Of a stretch of 64,000 nt of DNA, positions 12,087 to 23,772 are shown one piece after another. The stretch is from Ascidia mentula (Eukaryota; Chordata; Ascidiacea; Phlebobranchia; Ascidiidae): the NCBI GenBank assembly GCA_947561715.1, contig OX387202.1:20535001-20599000 (forward strand), given 5' to 3'. The position numbers and the translations under genes were made by a program. Each line of letters begins with the position of its first letter. The first letter of the stretch is position 1. Below the pieces are notes generated by a model. The model was not told the origin of the DNA and made no database searches. It saw only the letters and a list, made by a program, of their open reading frames with translations.

Positions 12087-12660
12087 GAACTCCTGTTGCT
12101 GCCACGGGCATATTGCAATTTAAAATGTACCGCTCTTCTGGCATGAAATATACGTGCTGTATTTTTACGACGTTTCGTCTGCCATTCAGCGAGACTTCTT
12201 CAGGTATTGATGTCGCAATTTCAAAGTAAACTGCACTAAAACATTCAGGGCCACAAAAAGAAAAAAGGACAGGTTGGCACCGCTTGTCAGATCACGTGAC
12301 AGAGGCAAAACACGAAACACTGCGGGAGGCGCAACAGTTACAACAAAAGTAAACACATTGTTCTTTGTCGTTGACGCATCCACTGTTTGTGACAAAGAAC
12401 AATGTGTTTACTTTCCTGCAGTTTATAACAATTTGTTGTAACTATTGCGCCTCCCGCAGTGTTTCGTGTTTTGCCTCTGTCACGTGATTTGACAAGTGGT
12501 GTCAACCTGTCCCTTTTTCTTTTTTGTGCCCCTGAATGTTTTGGTGTAGTTTACTTTGAAATTGCGGCATCAATACCTGATGAAGTCTCGCCGCATGGCA
12601 GACGAACCGTCGTAAAATACAGCACGTTTATTTTATGCCAGCGGTACATTTTAAACTAAA
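12087..12660. mobile_element. Penelope-like remnant: two inverted arms with mutated hammerhead-like cores
   Basis: Bases of about 12110-12375 reappear as the reverse complement at about 12385-12655, giving a nearly perfect palindrome. Each arm contains a Penelope-type end with the hammerhead-like order CTGATGA, stem, GAAAC. The left arm, read on minus, has CTGAAGA in place of CTGATGA. The right arm has GAACC in place of GAAAC (near 12604). The copy C counterpart (48241-49495) keeps about 0.6 kb of internal reverse transcriptase and GIY-YIG sequence that is deleted here. The element lies about 70 bp downstream of the last ficolin exon in both copies, so it inserted before the duplication. Confidence 0.75.
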
Positions 12661-12727
12661 ACAAACTATTATTCAAAGTTTTGCAACATTTGTACTTGGT
12701 TAAGGATTGCTTTATTGGAATACTAAC

Positions 12728-14001
12728 CCATCCAAAATTCTGTTGATAGATCCCCAAACCCGTTCTTGTAATCCACCCAATCTCTATCGAAACTAACAGA
12801 TCCATCATAACGACGCTGGAACACCTGGTATTTATCAAGTAAAACGCTTGACACTGATTTTCGGCGAATTGGTCTAAAAAAGTTAGATGACCTCCATGTC
12901 AATATATGACTTTTCACTTTCGTGTGTAATTTCCTGACCTTTATAAACAACACAATCCCGGGCGTATGGTTAAGTATTGTAGCGTGAAATCGTAAATTAC
13001 ATGGCGTGCATAATAACCTCGCTTACCCAACATAGCGCTGGTGCCAGGGATTGCCCACCCCTGTGTTAGTGATATTAACCACAGTATGAATACCTGCCAG
13101 CCATCTTCACAGTAAACTTCTTCTTCAGATCTGAGACTTTGGCGACCTTGAAATGGGGAAGTTCTGCAAGGTTCGGAATGCACAAATTCGTGAAGATTTT
13201 CCAGTCCTACAGAAATACTGTGATGAATTCTGGTTGGTTTCAATCAACCAAAAATCAACTTGACATAAACAAACTATTTTCAAAAAGAATCTGCTTTTAT
13301 TGTGGGTGGTACGACATGAGTGACCTGTAGTAACCCCGACGGACTGTTCCGTTACGAAGGGGATTTGAGTTTTGTCACGTGATTGGTGAGTACGCAGGTA
13401 TTTACACCACTAGGGGCAGAAGGGAGTCATGACGTGAGTTACGGGCAAAGGTTTTAGCATTTGTTATCTTGACACATCTGTGAGATATCAATTTATATGA
13501 ATATGAAACTCAACTGTTGGAAGTGTTACTCAGTTGACCTTGCAGTTGATTCACTCTGTTCGACAACTCTGTGAATAAAATATTCGATGAATTTACTTGA
13601 ATATGATTTTATGAGAGTTCACCGTGTAGGGGATTTGTTGTACTGTTGTGTTTGTATCAAATATCTATCTGTACTGCTTGGTTTGTTAAAGCTTCCTATC
13701 CAATAATAAATTTTGTCGAGAAGTGTTTAGAGAAGAATCTTATACCTGTAACAAGTCTCATCAAATCTTCTTTGCCAGCCACAGGTCCTTGGTCTCCCTT
13801 TTCACCTCGGTGACCTTGAGGTCCACGTGGTCCCATCTTTCCTGGTCTTCCAGTCTCTCCTCTGGCACCTTTCAAGCCGGAATGTTCTATCTCAGATCCT
13901 TGTTCTTGTCCATCACAAACAACTCTGCATACTTGTTGTTGTTGGTGAGTTATGACAAGATGGCCGACCAACAAAACTCCAAACAAAATCAATTTCAACA
14001 T
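12728..14001 (-). pseudogene. Ficolin-like gene, copy A, 3'-truncated (3 exons kept)
   Basis: Exon 1 (14001-13746) encodes a signal peptide (MLKLILFGVLLVGHLV), a short Cys-containing spacer and about 10 Gly-X-Y triplets (GLKGARGETGRPGKMGPRGP onward). Exon 2 (13206-13094) ends VYCEDGWQ. Exon 3 (12824-12728) continues [20 protein letters not shown] and ends STEFWMG. All phases agree (1, 0, 1) and the splice sites are GT/AG. The order signal, collagen, fibrinogen C-terminal is that of ficolins, secreted lectins of innate immunity. A full fibrinogen domain is about 220 residues, and here only the first 50 or so remain. Downstream exons with the calcium site and sugar pocket are absent and a Penelope remnant lies there instead. 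The gene is therefore probably non-functional. The same truncation occurs in copy C. Confidence 0.8.
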
Positions 14002-15695
14002 TGTCAAACAAGCTAGACTTTGAAAATCTGTAAATAGTTGCTCAGTCATCACATGGAAATTAACAAAGTAAACGCCAACGTTAAATTTGCACCAAAATTA
14101 CCTAATTAACAACTACACTGAAAATATGGAAGATTCACTGAGACCTGCTGGCGAAAATCAACACACATTTATGCTGCGTAGATGAAACAAACATGAAAAT
14201 AATGCAAATGATAAATGTGGAATTTAAATAAATGTTGCGCATAATCCAACCTTAAACTGTTGACCAATGTTACGTTACTTAATGTAAAACTTTCAGTGCG
14301 GCCAGCAATTATGCAAGGAAGTGCTCAGTGCGTGAGTTTGTTGATTGTTAATTGCGCATAACTGCATTATCCCGTCTACTGAGGTCTCAACAACATCAGT
14401 AAACGAACGCAATGAAAAGAATGCTGTTGTTATGTACATCGTTGCCAAATACACAACAAAACTTTGTTAGGACAAACTGATTTGTCAATTGTTGCGATAC
14501 AGAAGTCACTTTTCCTTGATTTCTTACGTCACGCGTTGTAAAAAGCCACCTGCCACAAGTCACATGATGCTTCAGTGATCGCAATGCGCCGACCTAGACA
14601 CGCGCCGATCACGCATTCATCACGTGGACCGCTTGATCTTTTTAGAAAGTTTGACGTACTTCCACGTCAATTAACAATATGCGCTAAAGATCTTTTGATG
14701 TAGATACAAGTCAGCCGCACAGAAAGTGTTGAGAATATTTGTTTATGATTAAAGTTGTTTTCTGATAATAAAGGAACAAACATATCTTTGTAAACGAGTT
14801 TTGCAGGCGAGTTAACCATCGCAAATTACATCTGGCATCTCTACTTGGTTTAAACTTCACCTTCAACTCTATCAGTTATAACTTGTCCAAGCACGAGTGA
14901 CTTTAAACCACGGTCAGCTACGATACAAGCTTGATCTGAACTGGATCACGTTGCGTTTCCAACCACACAGACCCGAGCAAACTCAATGCAGTAATCACGA
15001 CGCAACGGTAACTTGCTTAAAACCTCCTTCAAGTTGCCGGAGACCTTTGAATTTCCGAGGACCGAATAACGTCACTGATACGAAAACACGGCGTATCAAA
15101 ATACATCCATGCAAAGGAAGTCGGTTCAAATACCTAAGTGCGTGCGCTCGTTTGCAAGAGTTCGTAAAACCTGCATTTATTCTGGCTTTGAATTCTCGCT
15201 CCCTTTAATCGGTGCGTTTGGGTTGGTTATATGGAACAAGACGCAGTTAAACTCAGTGCAATTTAAGCTGTTCTATCTGAATACTAATGGTTGACACTGA
15301 ATTGAGATGAAATAAATATGTTGGATGACTTGGACGGTGGCAAAAGCCGCTTAAATATACAAGTTTTACATGTGTTGCGACCTATATGCCAATTATGAGC
15401 CTCAATCCGGTACTTAACAATATTATTTATGATCGATGGGAAATCCTATTTGATTAACGCATTTGACATAAGATCGCACGTGAGTTCTAATTGTTGTGTT
15501 TTCCTAACCTGACTTTAATTGAAACTTGATGCAAACATTCCAACAATATTCATTCAAAATGAACAATTTTGGACACGAAATTAACATGCGCAATTATACC
15601 AACGCCAAACTGAGTGAATTTACGCCCAAACGCACAGACAATATTGAACAGAACCAAATCACAAAACTGATGAACTGAGATGAGCACAGTACAGC
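14002..15695. repeat. Segmental repeat upstream of ficolin copy A; no gene seen
   Basis: Matches 51354-51545 plus 52550-53820, and partly 56040-56545. No reading frame here looks like a protein that is kept in the other copies. It may contain the ficolin promoter. Confidence 0.8.
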
Positions 15696-15904
15696 TGCCC
15701 TGCCCTGCCCTGCCCTGCCCTGCCCTGCCCTGCCCTGCCCTGCCCTGCCCTGCCCTGCCCTGCCCTGCCCTGCCCTGCCCTGCCCTGCCCTGCCCTGCCC
15801 TGCCCTGCCCTGCCCTGCCCTGCCCTGCCCTGCCCTGCCCTGCCCTGCCCTGCCCTGCCCTGCCCTGCCCTGCCCTGCCCTGCCCTGCCCTGCCCTGCCC
15901 TGCC
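15696..15904. repeat. (TGCCC)n microsatellite, about 41 perfect units
   Basis: About 205 bp of perfect TGCCC pentamers with no interruption. At the homologous sites near 53830 and 56555 only one or two units exist (gctgccctgcctcgg). The minus strand is GGGCA repeats, which have G-quadruplex potential. Reading frames through it on both strands are artefacts of the repeat. Confidence 0.97.
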
Positions 15905-16345
15905 TCGGTCCTCAGCTAAACGCACACGGAAAGTTACAAAGAAAGGTCGGTTACTGAAAGACGATGAAGGACAGTCACATGGGAAAACTTAAAGTCTCAA
16001 AGCGACCAAGTCACTTGAGATTAATATGACGCAAAACAGCTGTTAAACCATATCACACAAAAGCCAAAAAAACACACAAATCACATGAATGGTCAGCTAT
16101 ATCAGCATCAGCACTCGCAGGACAAAGCACAGCCTGCTGTTCCTTCGTGAAGTCGATATTGAGTTGATTTATTAGCGAAAGATAATTGTAGACCCAACTG
16201 CTACCTTTCGGTTAAAAGATTGAACACGAATTTAAACAACAAAACGAAGTTCTCCATGTAAGCGAAAAGTTCAATAAATACTGCAAGTATATCAACCTGC
16301 GCTGCTCTGGAGGGACCGACAAATCTGTCCCATCTTTCCAAATAT
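15905..16345. repeat. Segmental repeat, right end of the copy A block
   Basis: 15905-16095 matches 53840-54035 and 56565-56750. 16096-16345 matches 55777-56026. In copy C a 1.74-kb segment (54037-55776) sits between these two parts. On minus, 16335-16205 can be read as QVDILAVFIELFAYMENFVL and so on to a stop, and might be a terminal exon of the neighbouring minus-strand gene. Confidence 0.75.
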
Positions 16346-16419
16346 AAAATATAAAAAAATATGATTTAACATTCCAAAAGACTTTAATTTGGGCCTCATC
16401 GGGGTTCCAACTAAATACG

Positions 16420-18116
16420 TTATTTTGCATTTGAGGCATTTCGCTTGCTGCCCATAAAACAACTGGCTGGAACGGTGGTGCACTGGTCCAACATCGATAA
16501 AGACATTGTGAACATGTGTCTTAAGTGCTGTACATCTGCCAAACATAAAATCCATGGTTGTTGACCGAGAAGCCATGGAATTAAGGTCTCATGAATCCGT
16601 CCTTTAAATGTCAGATGTATAAAATTCCAAATAAGGTCACTTTCAGCTCGATACACAGTTACAACTTCACTCTCATGTTTAAATGTGAGTTGGAAAGGAC
16701 TCGAAAACATGTCGGTAGGAACTGTTGGATCATCAGAAGATGGTTGTTTTTGACAGAGTATCTTGGCATTCCTAACGTCATTAAACTGTGTTGAAAGTGT
16801 GTCGAGACAGTCTGCAACTTGTTTGTACGGCTTGCGCTCAAAGTACAGTTTTGCACCAATGTCTTGGGACAGGGATTCTTTGTTATTTAAGTCAGCTCTT
16901 AGATTGTGCAATTTCTTTGAAATTCTGTTCATATTAGTTAAGGCTGCATCGTTCGTGATGAGATTCACCTTTTGCTTCCTGCTATACAGAGCTGATATAA
17001 ACCTACTTTCTTCAGAGCATGCAGGGTCACTTAAATAATTTGAATCGACTTTTAATTTCGCCTGCATTAGTTTCAGCTTTTGACACTTGTTAAGGGAGTT
17101 ACTTTCTTTGATGACTTCCAAAAGAGTTAAGTTTAGTTGTTGAATTTTGAGCTGCAGGGGCTTCTGTTATAACTGCGGAGGACACTCAATCTGCCTTTAA
17201 ATCCACAATTTCTTTGTTCCTTTCCCGGTTTGTTTTTTGTTTTGAGACTGAGGCATGTCGATTCTTTCCAGCAGATGAAATTCTTGTTCCTTGTGACTCA
17301 ACCCCAGTTTTTGATTTCATCCAAACCCTGTTTTTTGTCAAACTCAACTTCTCAATATTTTTGTTTGTTTTCACCATAAACACCTTATGCTTGGGGCAGT
17401 TTCCTCTCATGCATAATCTGCATCCTTGTTTTGTTGACTGGGTTGGGGCAGAAGAGGAACGTTTTGATGATTCTCCACCAGTTTCTCGAATTAATTTAGC
17501 TTTTTGAAGCATGCTGTCGACACTTTCAATTTCTTTTTGAAGCTTTACATTTTTTTCAACTGTTGGTTCTTCTTTTGTGGTTAGTTGACTTTGCTTGCTG
17601 TTATGTCTTTCTGTTACCCATGGCTGTAGCAAGCTTTCTGAAACATAACACACGTTCATTTTTTCATGTTTATGTGTCACAGTTTAAACATTTAAAATTC
17701 GCACTCAGCAAAATTTTTTGTAAGGTAATAATAAAGCAGAATATTAAAAAGGTTCACTCTAGACCGAGGTTCCAGACTGGGGTCTGCACAGGAGGTATGT
17801 GAAGATATGGCAGGAAATCAAACTTATGTTGTGTAAAATTGCTACAGTGATTTGGGAGCTTTGCAGTTGTTGCTCAATTTTGTCAATTATTGTTTTGCAA
17901 ACTTACAGTCTGTCGAGTTGCTGCTAATAAGATCTGCCATTCTGCATATGCAAAAAATTTATAAATATGCCGGAGAAAAACATATTCACAAATTCACATC
18001 AAGTTCCGCAGCAAAGAGTTCCCTGCTCTACACAAACACTTACCATATTTTTCTGTGCGATATCTTTCCAAAGTCGTCCTTAGATCAAAAGTTCGATCAA
18101 GAGTTTCGAGAAACAT
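16420..18116 (-). CDS. Multi-exon host gene, possibly tubulin epsilon/delta complex protein 2-like
   Basis: The likely first exon is 18116-18044 (MFLETLDRTFDLRTTLERYR onward) with a perfect GTAAGTG donor, followed by a short exon 17946-17912 (acceptor tgcatatgcag, donor GTAAGTTT). Two long coding blocks follow: 17640-17186 (SLLQPWVTERHN through KAKLIRETGGESS, then a Cys motif CRLCMRGNCPKH) and 17143-16420, starting after acceptor cccctgcag with LKIQQLNLTLLEVIKES. The pattern KEIESVDSMLQKAKLIRETG and a Ser/Thr-rich linker weakly recall TEDC2, a partner of epsilon/delta tubulin at centrioles. I could not make every junction agree in phase, because the link from the second exon to the third needs an extra microexon or a different site. 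The 3' end is unsure. No copy exists in the C region apart from its possible last exon. Confidence 0.4.
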
Positions 18117-19607
18117 TTTGAGGTTATTCATTATACGAACATGGAATCGGAGAAAATTTTAAACTTTTCTTTCTTCAACTCATTTTATTGGTGAAAAACT
18201 ACCCGCAGGGGAATAACCGCAATTTTTAACATCGGAACAATTATTATTTTAATTTTGATCAAAATTCAATCGTTAAAATATTGAATAGAGTGATCTATAT
18301 ATTTATTTTATCTGAAATTCCACAATTATTTGAATCTACAAAGTTAATTTATTGCACGCTCCAATGGTTTTGAGGGCACCATCCCTATTTTTAGTGTTAG
18401 TTGTATTATATGCACTCTGTATTTAATCTGTATTAAACACTATGTGATCTGTATCAGTATTAAATCTCCCATATCATGTTTTGAGGTGTTGTTATGTTTC
18501 GCCCGTTCAGTTGCCTGCCTACCTCAGCGCTTTCTTGGTTGCAACTCTTTCTCAAGTTGCACTGATGATGGAAACGTTTGCACATAATGTATAGCAGCAT
18601 ATTAGCTTTGGATTTCTTGTTTAATGTTTTGAGGCTTTTCCGCATTAATACACATACTGAGTAACTTGTGTTTTTGCCAAGAATGTAAATTCAGCTTGTC
18701 ATGTTTAATATTTTGTTTAAACTTTCAAAACTGCCTTCTACTCTTTTACATTTACACCCCGTCTTTCTGACGCCATCGCTGGTTATCTCGCTTGCGTTAC
18801 GTCATTCAATTTGCGCTACTTCTTCTAAGTCTCCTTTGTCGCGTAATCGCAACAATTATCTCTTTGTTTCTGCGTCATCTGTGATATGTTCCTATATATT
18901 TGCGACACTTTCCACAAATAAACAGATCCTAACATTCGGTCCAACTCAGATCGCAATGTGGTTTCTTGGGTTACAACATTTGGTCTCCTAGATCCTAACA
19001 TGTGGTCTCATGGATCACAGAGATCGCAGTTTCGTCTCAGAGTCCATGCATTTGGTCTTAGAACTTGGTTAGATCCAAGAAATAAACACTGATGACGATA
19101 CGAACCAACATGATGGCAGACCGAGACTTTCTTGGCAGACTTGCTGATGGGTCGCGAAGGTGGAAACCCTTTTCAAAAACATTTCCTGTGGCTTATGACC
19201 TATGAAGACACACTAGTACTAAATATTCAAAGAAAAAGAAAACAATAATTGCAGCTGCATTGGACAAAACACAGCAAGATCTGAGGATCCTTCAGGAGGA
19301 TATTATGCCCTATAGGATAGCAGTAACAACTCCCAGGGGGCAACCAAAGCAACTTTCTCGACAAAAATGTTTTTACCATTGCACAGAAAAAGGCTTGGGG
19401 ACAACATTGAATTGCAAATTGCATGAGGTTTTTGTGATTTACTTTTTCACAAACCAATCGACACTTTTGAAGACTTTTTCACTAAAATAATCTCCGACCT
19501 GGGGGCAAAATACTTTTTTTGACCTTTGCGTAGACAAGAGGCGGTCCTAACTCGACAAGTCAAATCAAGGTCTACTTCTGTAATTCAATTTTTATCAAAA
19601 TTCCCGT
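18117..19607. other. Intergenic; one decayed Penelope-like end near 18.55-18.65 kb
   Basis: 18551-18640 (actgatgatggaaacgtttgc, then agcatattagctttgg) is related to the hammerhead-bearing end found at 19.80 and 44.48 kb but lacks stem II. 18900-19080 contains loosely repeated 'agatcctaacat..ggtc' motifs. No gene is recognised in the rest. Confidence 0.45.
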
Positions 19608-21024
19608 GAACAATTCTACAAAACTTCACTCTCTCCATACCATCTACATTCTTCCATGGAATGCAACCGGCAGACGCATCAGACGCGTCTGTGTCCTCCA
19701 CAAACTGCTGTGTTAAGTTTGTTTATTACACAAGAGTGTGTAAGGTCTAACCTTGGGAGGTGACAAGAAAATGATTTGTAAAGGAAAGCCAAAGCTAGTA
19801 TGCTACTCATGCCGAAGCAAACGTTTCAAACACCACTGTGTTCATCATCAGTGTCACGTAGGAATGAGTTGCAGCAATGTATGCGCAGAGGGAGGCAGGT
19901 AACTGAACAGACAAAAACAACAACACAAATAAAACACGTGACAGACGCCACTCGAACGCCCACGGCCGTGACGTCATCATTTGGGTTTCAATAAGGACCT
20001 GGGTGTTGACAAGAAACCTTGTTACACAATTTACCCTCACATTAAACCTTTCCCATAAGTTGGTGAAATGGCGCCGAGATATCCGCGCATTTCTGTAAAT
20101 ATTTGCGGTGAATTGGCGTGACTGCATTTTTGGGGTTTATCAGAGAAAGCCAAACTGAACTGAATCAAATTTACTGACATCCTCGAATCAGAAATCAACT
20201 GTCAAATCTGATGGATCAATGTTTATGTTTACATGGATTATCAACATAAAGCATGGAAACGGTTGCATGCGATATTACAACAACGACATGATATACAAGG
20301 AATGATAAAACGGAATATGTTGTCAATATCTAATTGACACGTTGACATAATTCTATGGAAGAAGTGGCATCCGAAACACACAAAATGTAATAATAAGTAG
20401 TGTCGACGTCATAATTGCAATTGTTATGTTGCGTTTTTCTGGCATCAACCGTTTTTTTCATTAACGTCGGATAATAATCACGCTGTAAACCAAGTTTAAC
20501 TCATTTACGGCGAACGTGCTATTCGTTCGTTGACACTTCCAGCAACAAGCCGCCTTTTTAAACGAGTCACGTGGTAATCCGAACTTAAATAACCTGGTAT
20601 TTTCTATATAGGCCACATGTCTTTTGCGTAAAAAAGATACGAAGGGACAGAGGACAAAGGACATATAGGACAGAGACTTTTTGTGCGCGTGGTTTGTAAC
20701 GTGTTATTGTTAATCCTCGTGCGCTTGTTTATTATATATTAAACTGATCGATTGACTTTGTGTTTGATAGCAGCCCATTTATCAGGAGTCAGATATATGG
20801 CAGTGTTAGTATAGACGTTTTAAGTAACGCCCTACAAATACCATGATGATAACAAACATGCAAAATGGTGAAGTTTTCGCTACTAACATGGAAAATGTAA
20901 GGATTTGTGGAATAAATTCGGTTTGGAATAATTACTTTCCTGTTATTTACGATTTAAAGCCTTCATCAAAACTGGTGAAAGTATTTACAATGTCTGTCAA
21001 TAATTGTGAATCAACACAACGTTG
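19608..21024. repeat. Segmental repeat, copy B
   Basis: Matches 44295-45715 throughout, and 2660-3715 from 19972 on. It stops at 21024, where the sequence changes abruptly to a transposon end (cctcacggacggg). In copies A and C the sequence continues as ccatggttactaacg. No gene seen. Confidence 0.9.
19800..19851 (-). ncRNA. Hammerhead-like core in a Penelope-type end (copy B)
   Basis: On the minus strand CTGATGA (19851-19845) is followed by a 5-bp stem AACAC/GTGTT and GAAAC (19827-19823). Penelope-like elements are known to carry such ribozymes in their terminal repeats. Stem III and the cleavage site were not established. Confidence 0.45.
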
Positions 21025-21841
21025 CCACCTCACGGACGGGCGAAACGGGATTTCCCCGGTTCGTCGTGATATGGTTGAAATAGCTTTTCAGACATGTTTG
21101 TTGGAAATATCATTCCTTCTGAAATAAAAAAAAAACCAAGGCATTGTATAGAGGTATGTTAAAAAGCAAGCAAAACATCTTACATCAACGAAATGTTTGT
21201 TTCGTGCACGACGTGCTTCGGCAATGCTACACACGTCCTAAACTATCGAAATTCTTGGTCTTTTGCCAAATCTACCAAAAAACAATATGCTCTTAAGGCC
21301 CGTTTACACACGAACACAGTATGGCACGGTACAGCACAGTCTGGGACACACGGTGTTTACACTACTGGAATAATCGAGCACGACTACGGGGATTTCCCTG
21401 TAATTAACACGAAACCGACAAGTGAAAGTGACAAGTTACGTTGATAATTTTTTTAAGGATGTCAATCTTGCCTTGCATTTCTCGGCCCCGCCAGCGTTAT
21501 TATAAGAACAAATTGAAGTTGTTGCTATTGGCTGTACGTATTCTTTAACAAAAAGCATGTACTGTTTTACATAGTTAAGGCATGTACTGCTTTTACGTAT
21601 TTTTTTGCGACGCAAGGTAACACTACAGTATGTTGAACCAAACAGCACAGATTATGAAAAAAAAGATGGTATAATTGAACCAATGGTTTTTCACAGCAGC
21701 ATCCCGCTTGGACGCCGTTCTACACACCGCTTTGTAATGCAGTTACGGCACCATTTCACACGCTCAAAACAATCGCTCACATGTCAAACGCGGTCACATC
21801 ACACAACCACAACTAAAATAATATATGTCCTCTCCTTTTAA

Positions 21842-23772
21842 CCCTTTAAGCGCCACGCCCTATAATCAACAATTGAAGATTTTTCATTGTTTAAGTTCAG
21901 GAAGCTATAACTTTTTATCTACAAACGCTAGACTACAAATTAAAACACAAAAATCATATACAAATTTATACTCTACACAATCATCGCTTTTCCAGTTCAA
22001 TAACTCCATGTTTTGGAGTAGTTATATCCAAAAATGTAACCACCCCTACTAAAATAGCTTCCTAGCCATAGGTACCCTATTTAAAATTTCCATAACTCCC
22101 GAAATTGTGCGAATTTTAAAATAATTCGACTGTTGACTGAATCAGTGTGAACACCAAGACGCAATGAAGCGAAAAAACTGGGTCGCTGCGGTCGCTGCAT
22201 TTGATATTTTTGAGCGACGGTACTGTACTGTCTAGTAAACTGAAATTTTAGGGAGTTATTTTGGTATAACCCACTTATACTGTTAGTTATTGCTTGTAAA
22301 AGGGCTTGTAAACTTTATAACACAGATCAGGCGTTTGCTAACTGATAGCAGATGAATTTGACAGCACTTCTAAAAAAATTTTTTTTGTTTGTTTCTTTTT
22401 GTGTTCAACTGGTAGTGTATGTCAGCAAGTTGATGAAAAAGAAGGCATAACATCAATGTATATTGATCATTGAATAGACAAGCCTTCTACCAGTGCGTAT
22501 AAACCTTTTCCACAACATAACAGAGACAATGTAGAAAAAAAACAAGGAAAAAAATCAGTTGTATGAAATTGAAGCTACCCTAATTACTGGGTGACGCCCA
22601 CAGCCACACCCACAACTGTTGGATACTTGAACAAATTGCATGAATATGGTTCCATGTATGATGCTTTGATAGCAAATTATACATCAGGGATGTTACAGAG
22701 GTGACTGTGACATGACCAAATCATCATCATTGAACTTTTTGTGGTTCTGTTTTGGATATACCCTTCCGAGAACAATTGGCGATTGTTATGCAAAGAAAAG
22801 AATATGAATAATTGAATATACAAGCCAACTACCAGTGTATAAGCCTTAGCCACAACATGACAGAGACACTCTAAAAAAAAGACAAGGAAAAAATCAGCTG
22901 TATGAAATTGAAGCGATCGTATTTACTGAGTCACGCCTTCAACGACACCCACAACCCTTTGATTCTTGAACAAATTGCATGAATATGGTTCAATATATGA
23001 TGCTTTGATAGCAAATTATGCATCAGGGATGTTACAGAGGTGACTGTGACATGACCAAATCATCATCTTTGAACTTTTTGTGGATATGTTTTGGATATAC
23101 CCTTCCGAATACCATTGGCGATTGTTATGCTGAGGAAAGAATTACTCAATTGTCTATTGTCCGGAAAGCAAAACCAGTGTTATGGAACCAGAATAAAAAC
23201 CTGTAACTATAAGTAATGAAGGTGTTCTATTTTTTTGTAAATTGGTGTTTTTTATGGTTCGGCGAAAAAAAAAATTTTTTTTTGTTTATTTATTATAATT
23301 TTTTTCTTTATTTTTTTTTATACTGCACCCTCATAATGTTTATTTCATGTTATGTACATTTCTTCCTGCTATTTTGTTGTTTTGTACGCAAAAAATACAG
23401 CAATACCACCACAGTCAAAATTTGCATGCGCACATCTCGCCATTGTGACGTCATGGAGAGAAACGGAAACCGCCGATCGAAAGCTGAGACCCTCGCGCAC
23501 AATTCGTCTGTAGAACGTTTCGCGCTACTCCCAACGGGTAGTTGGCCATTTAATTGGACATGCAATCAGACCACCTGCTGTGCTGGTTTGTTCATAATGA
23601 TAATCATCATCAAATGAATGACTAATTAGTCAAAAAATTTCAATGCAAATGTATTTTTTTTTTTTTTCAATAAACTTCACGCTTCAAGTTGTCTGTTGCT
23701 GAAAACCTTATGTCTCTAGGCCAATCACAACGGAATTGATAATTAATCAAAAAAAGCACCTCGCTTAAAGGG
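21842..23772. mobile_element. piggyBac-type non-autonomous element, 1931 bp
   Basis: Flanked by TTAA on both sides (21838-21841 and 23773-23776), with inverted ends CCCTTTAAGCG. The copy C site at 58500-58510 reads ccttttaagcag with a single TTAA, an empty site. I see no piggyBac transposase. The inside is AT-rich and holds an internal direct duplication. Confidence 0.8.
22440..23150. repeat. Internal direct duplication (about 360 bp) in the piggyBac-type element
   Basis: The segments 22440-22795 and about 22795-23145 share long motifs such as ATGATGCTTTGATAGCAAAT and GAGGTGACTGTGACATGACC, at roughly 90% identity. The source of the sequence is not recognised. Confidence 0.75.

Noticed and set aside
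14897-15294. Two overlapping frames upstream of ficolin copy A
   Set aside because: Disrupted in the copy C homologues (53200-53450) and no family match.
15659-15925. Long reading frames on both strands made of PCPALPCP or GRAGQGRAG
   Set aside because: They are translations of the TGCCC array. The array is nearly absent from the two homologous sites.
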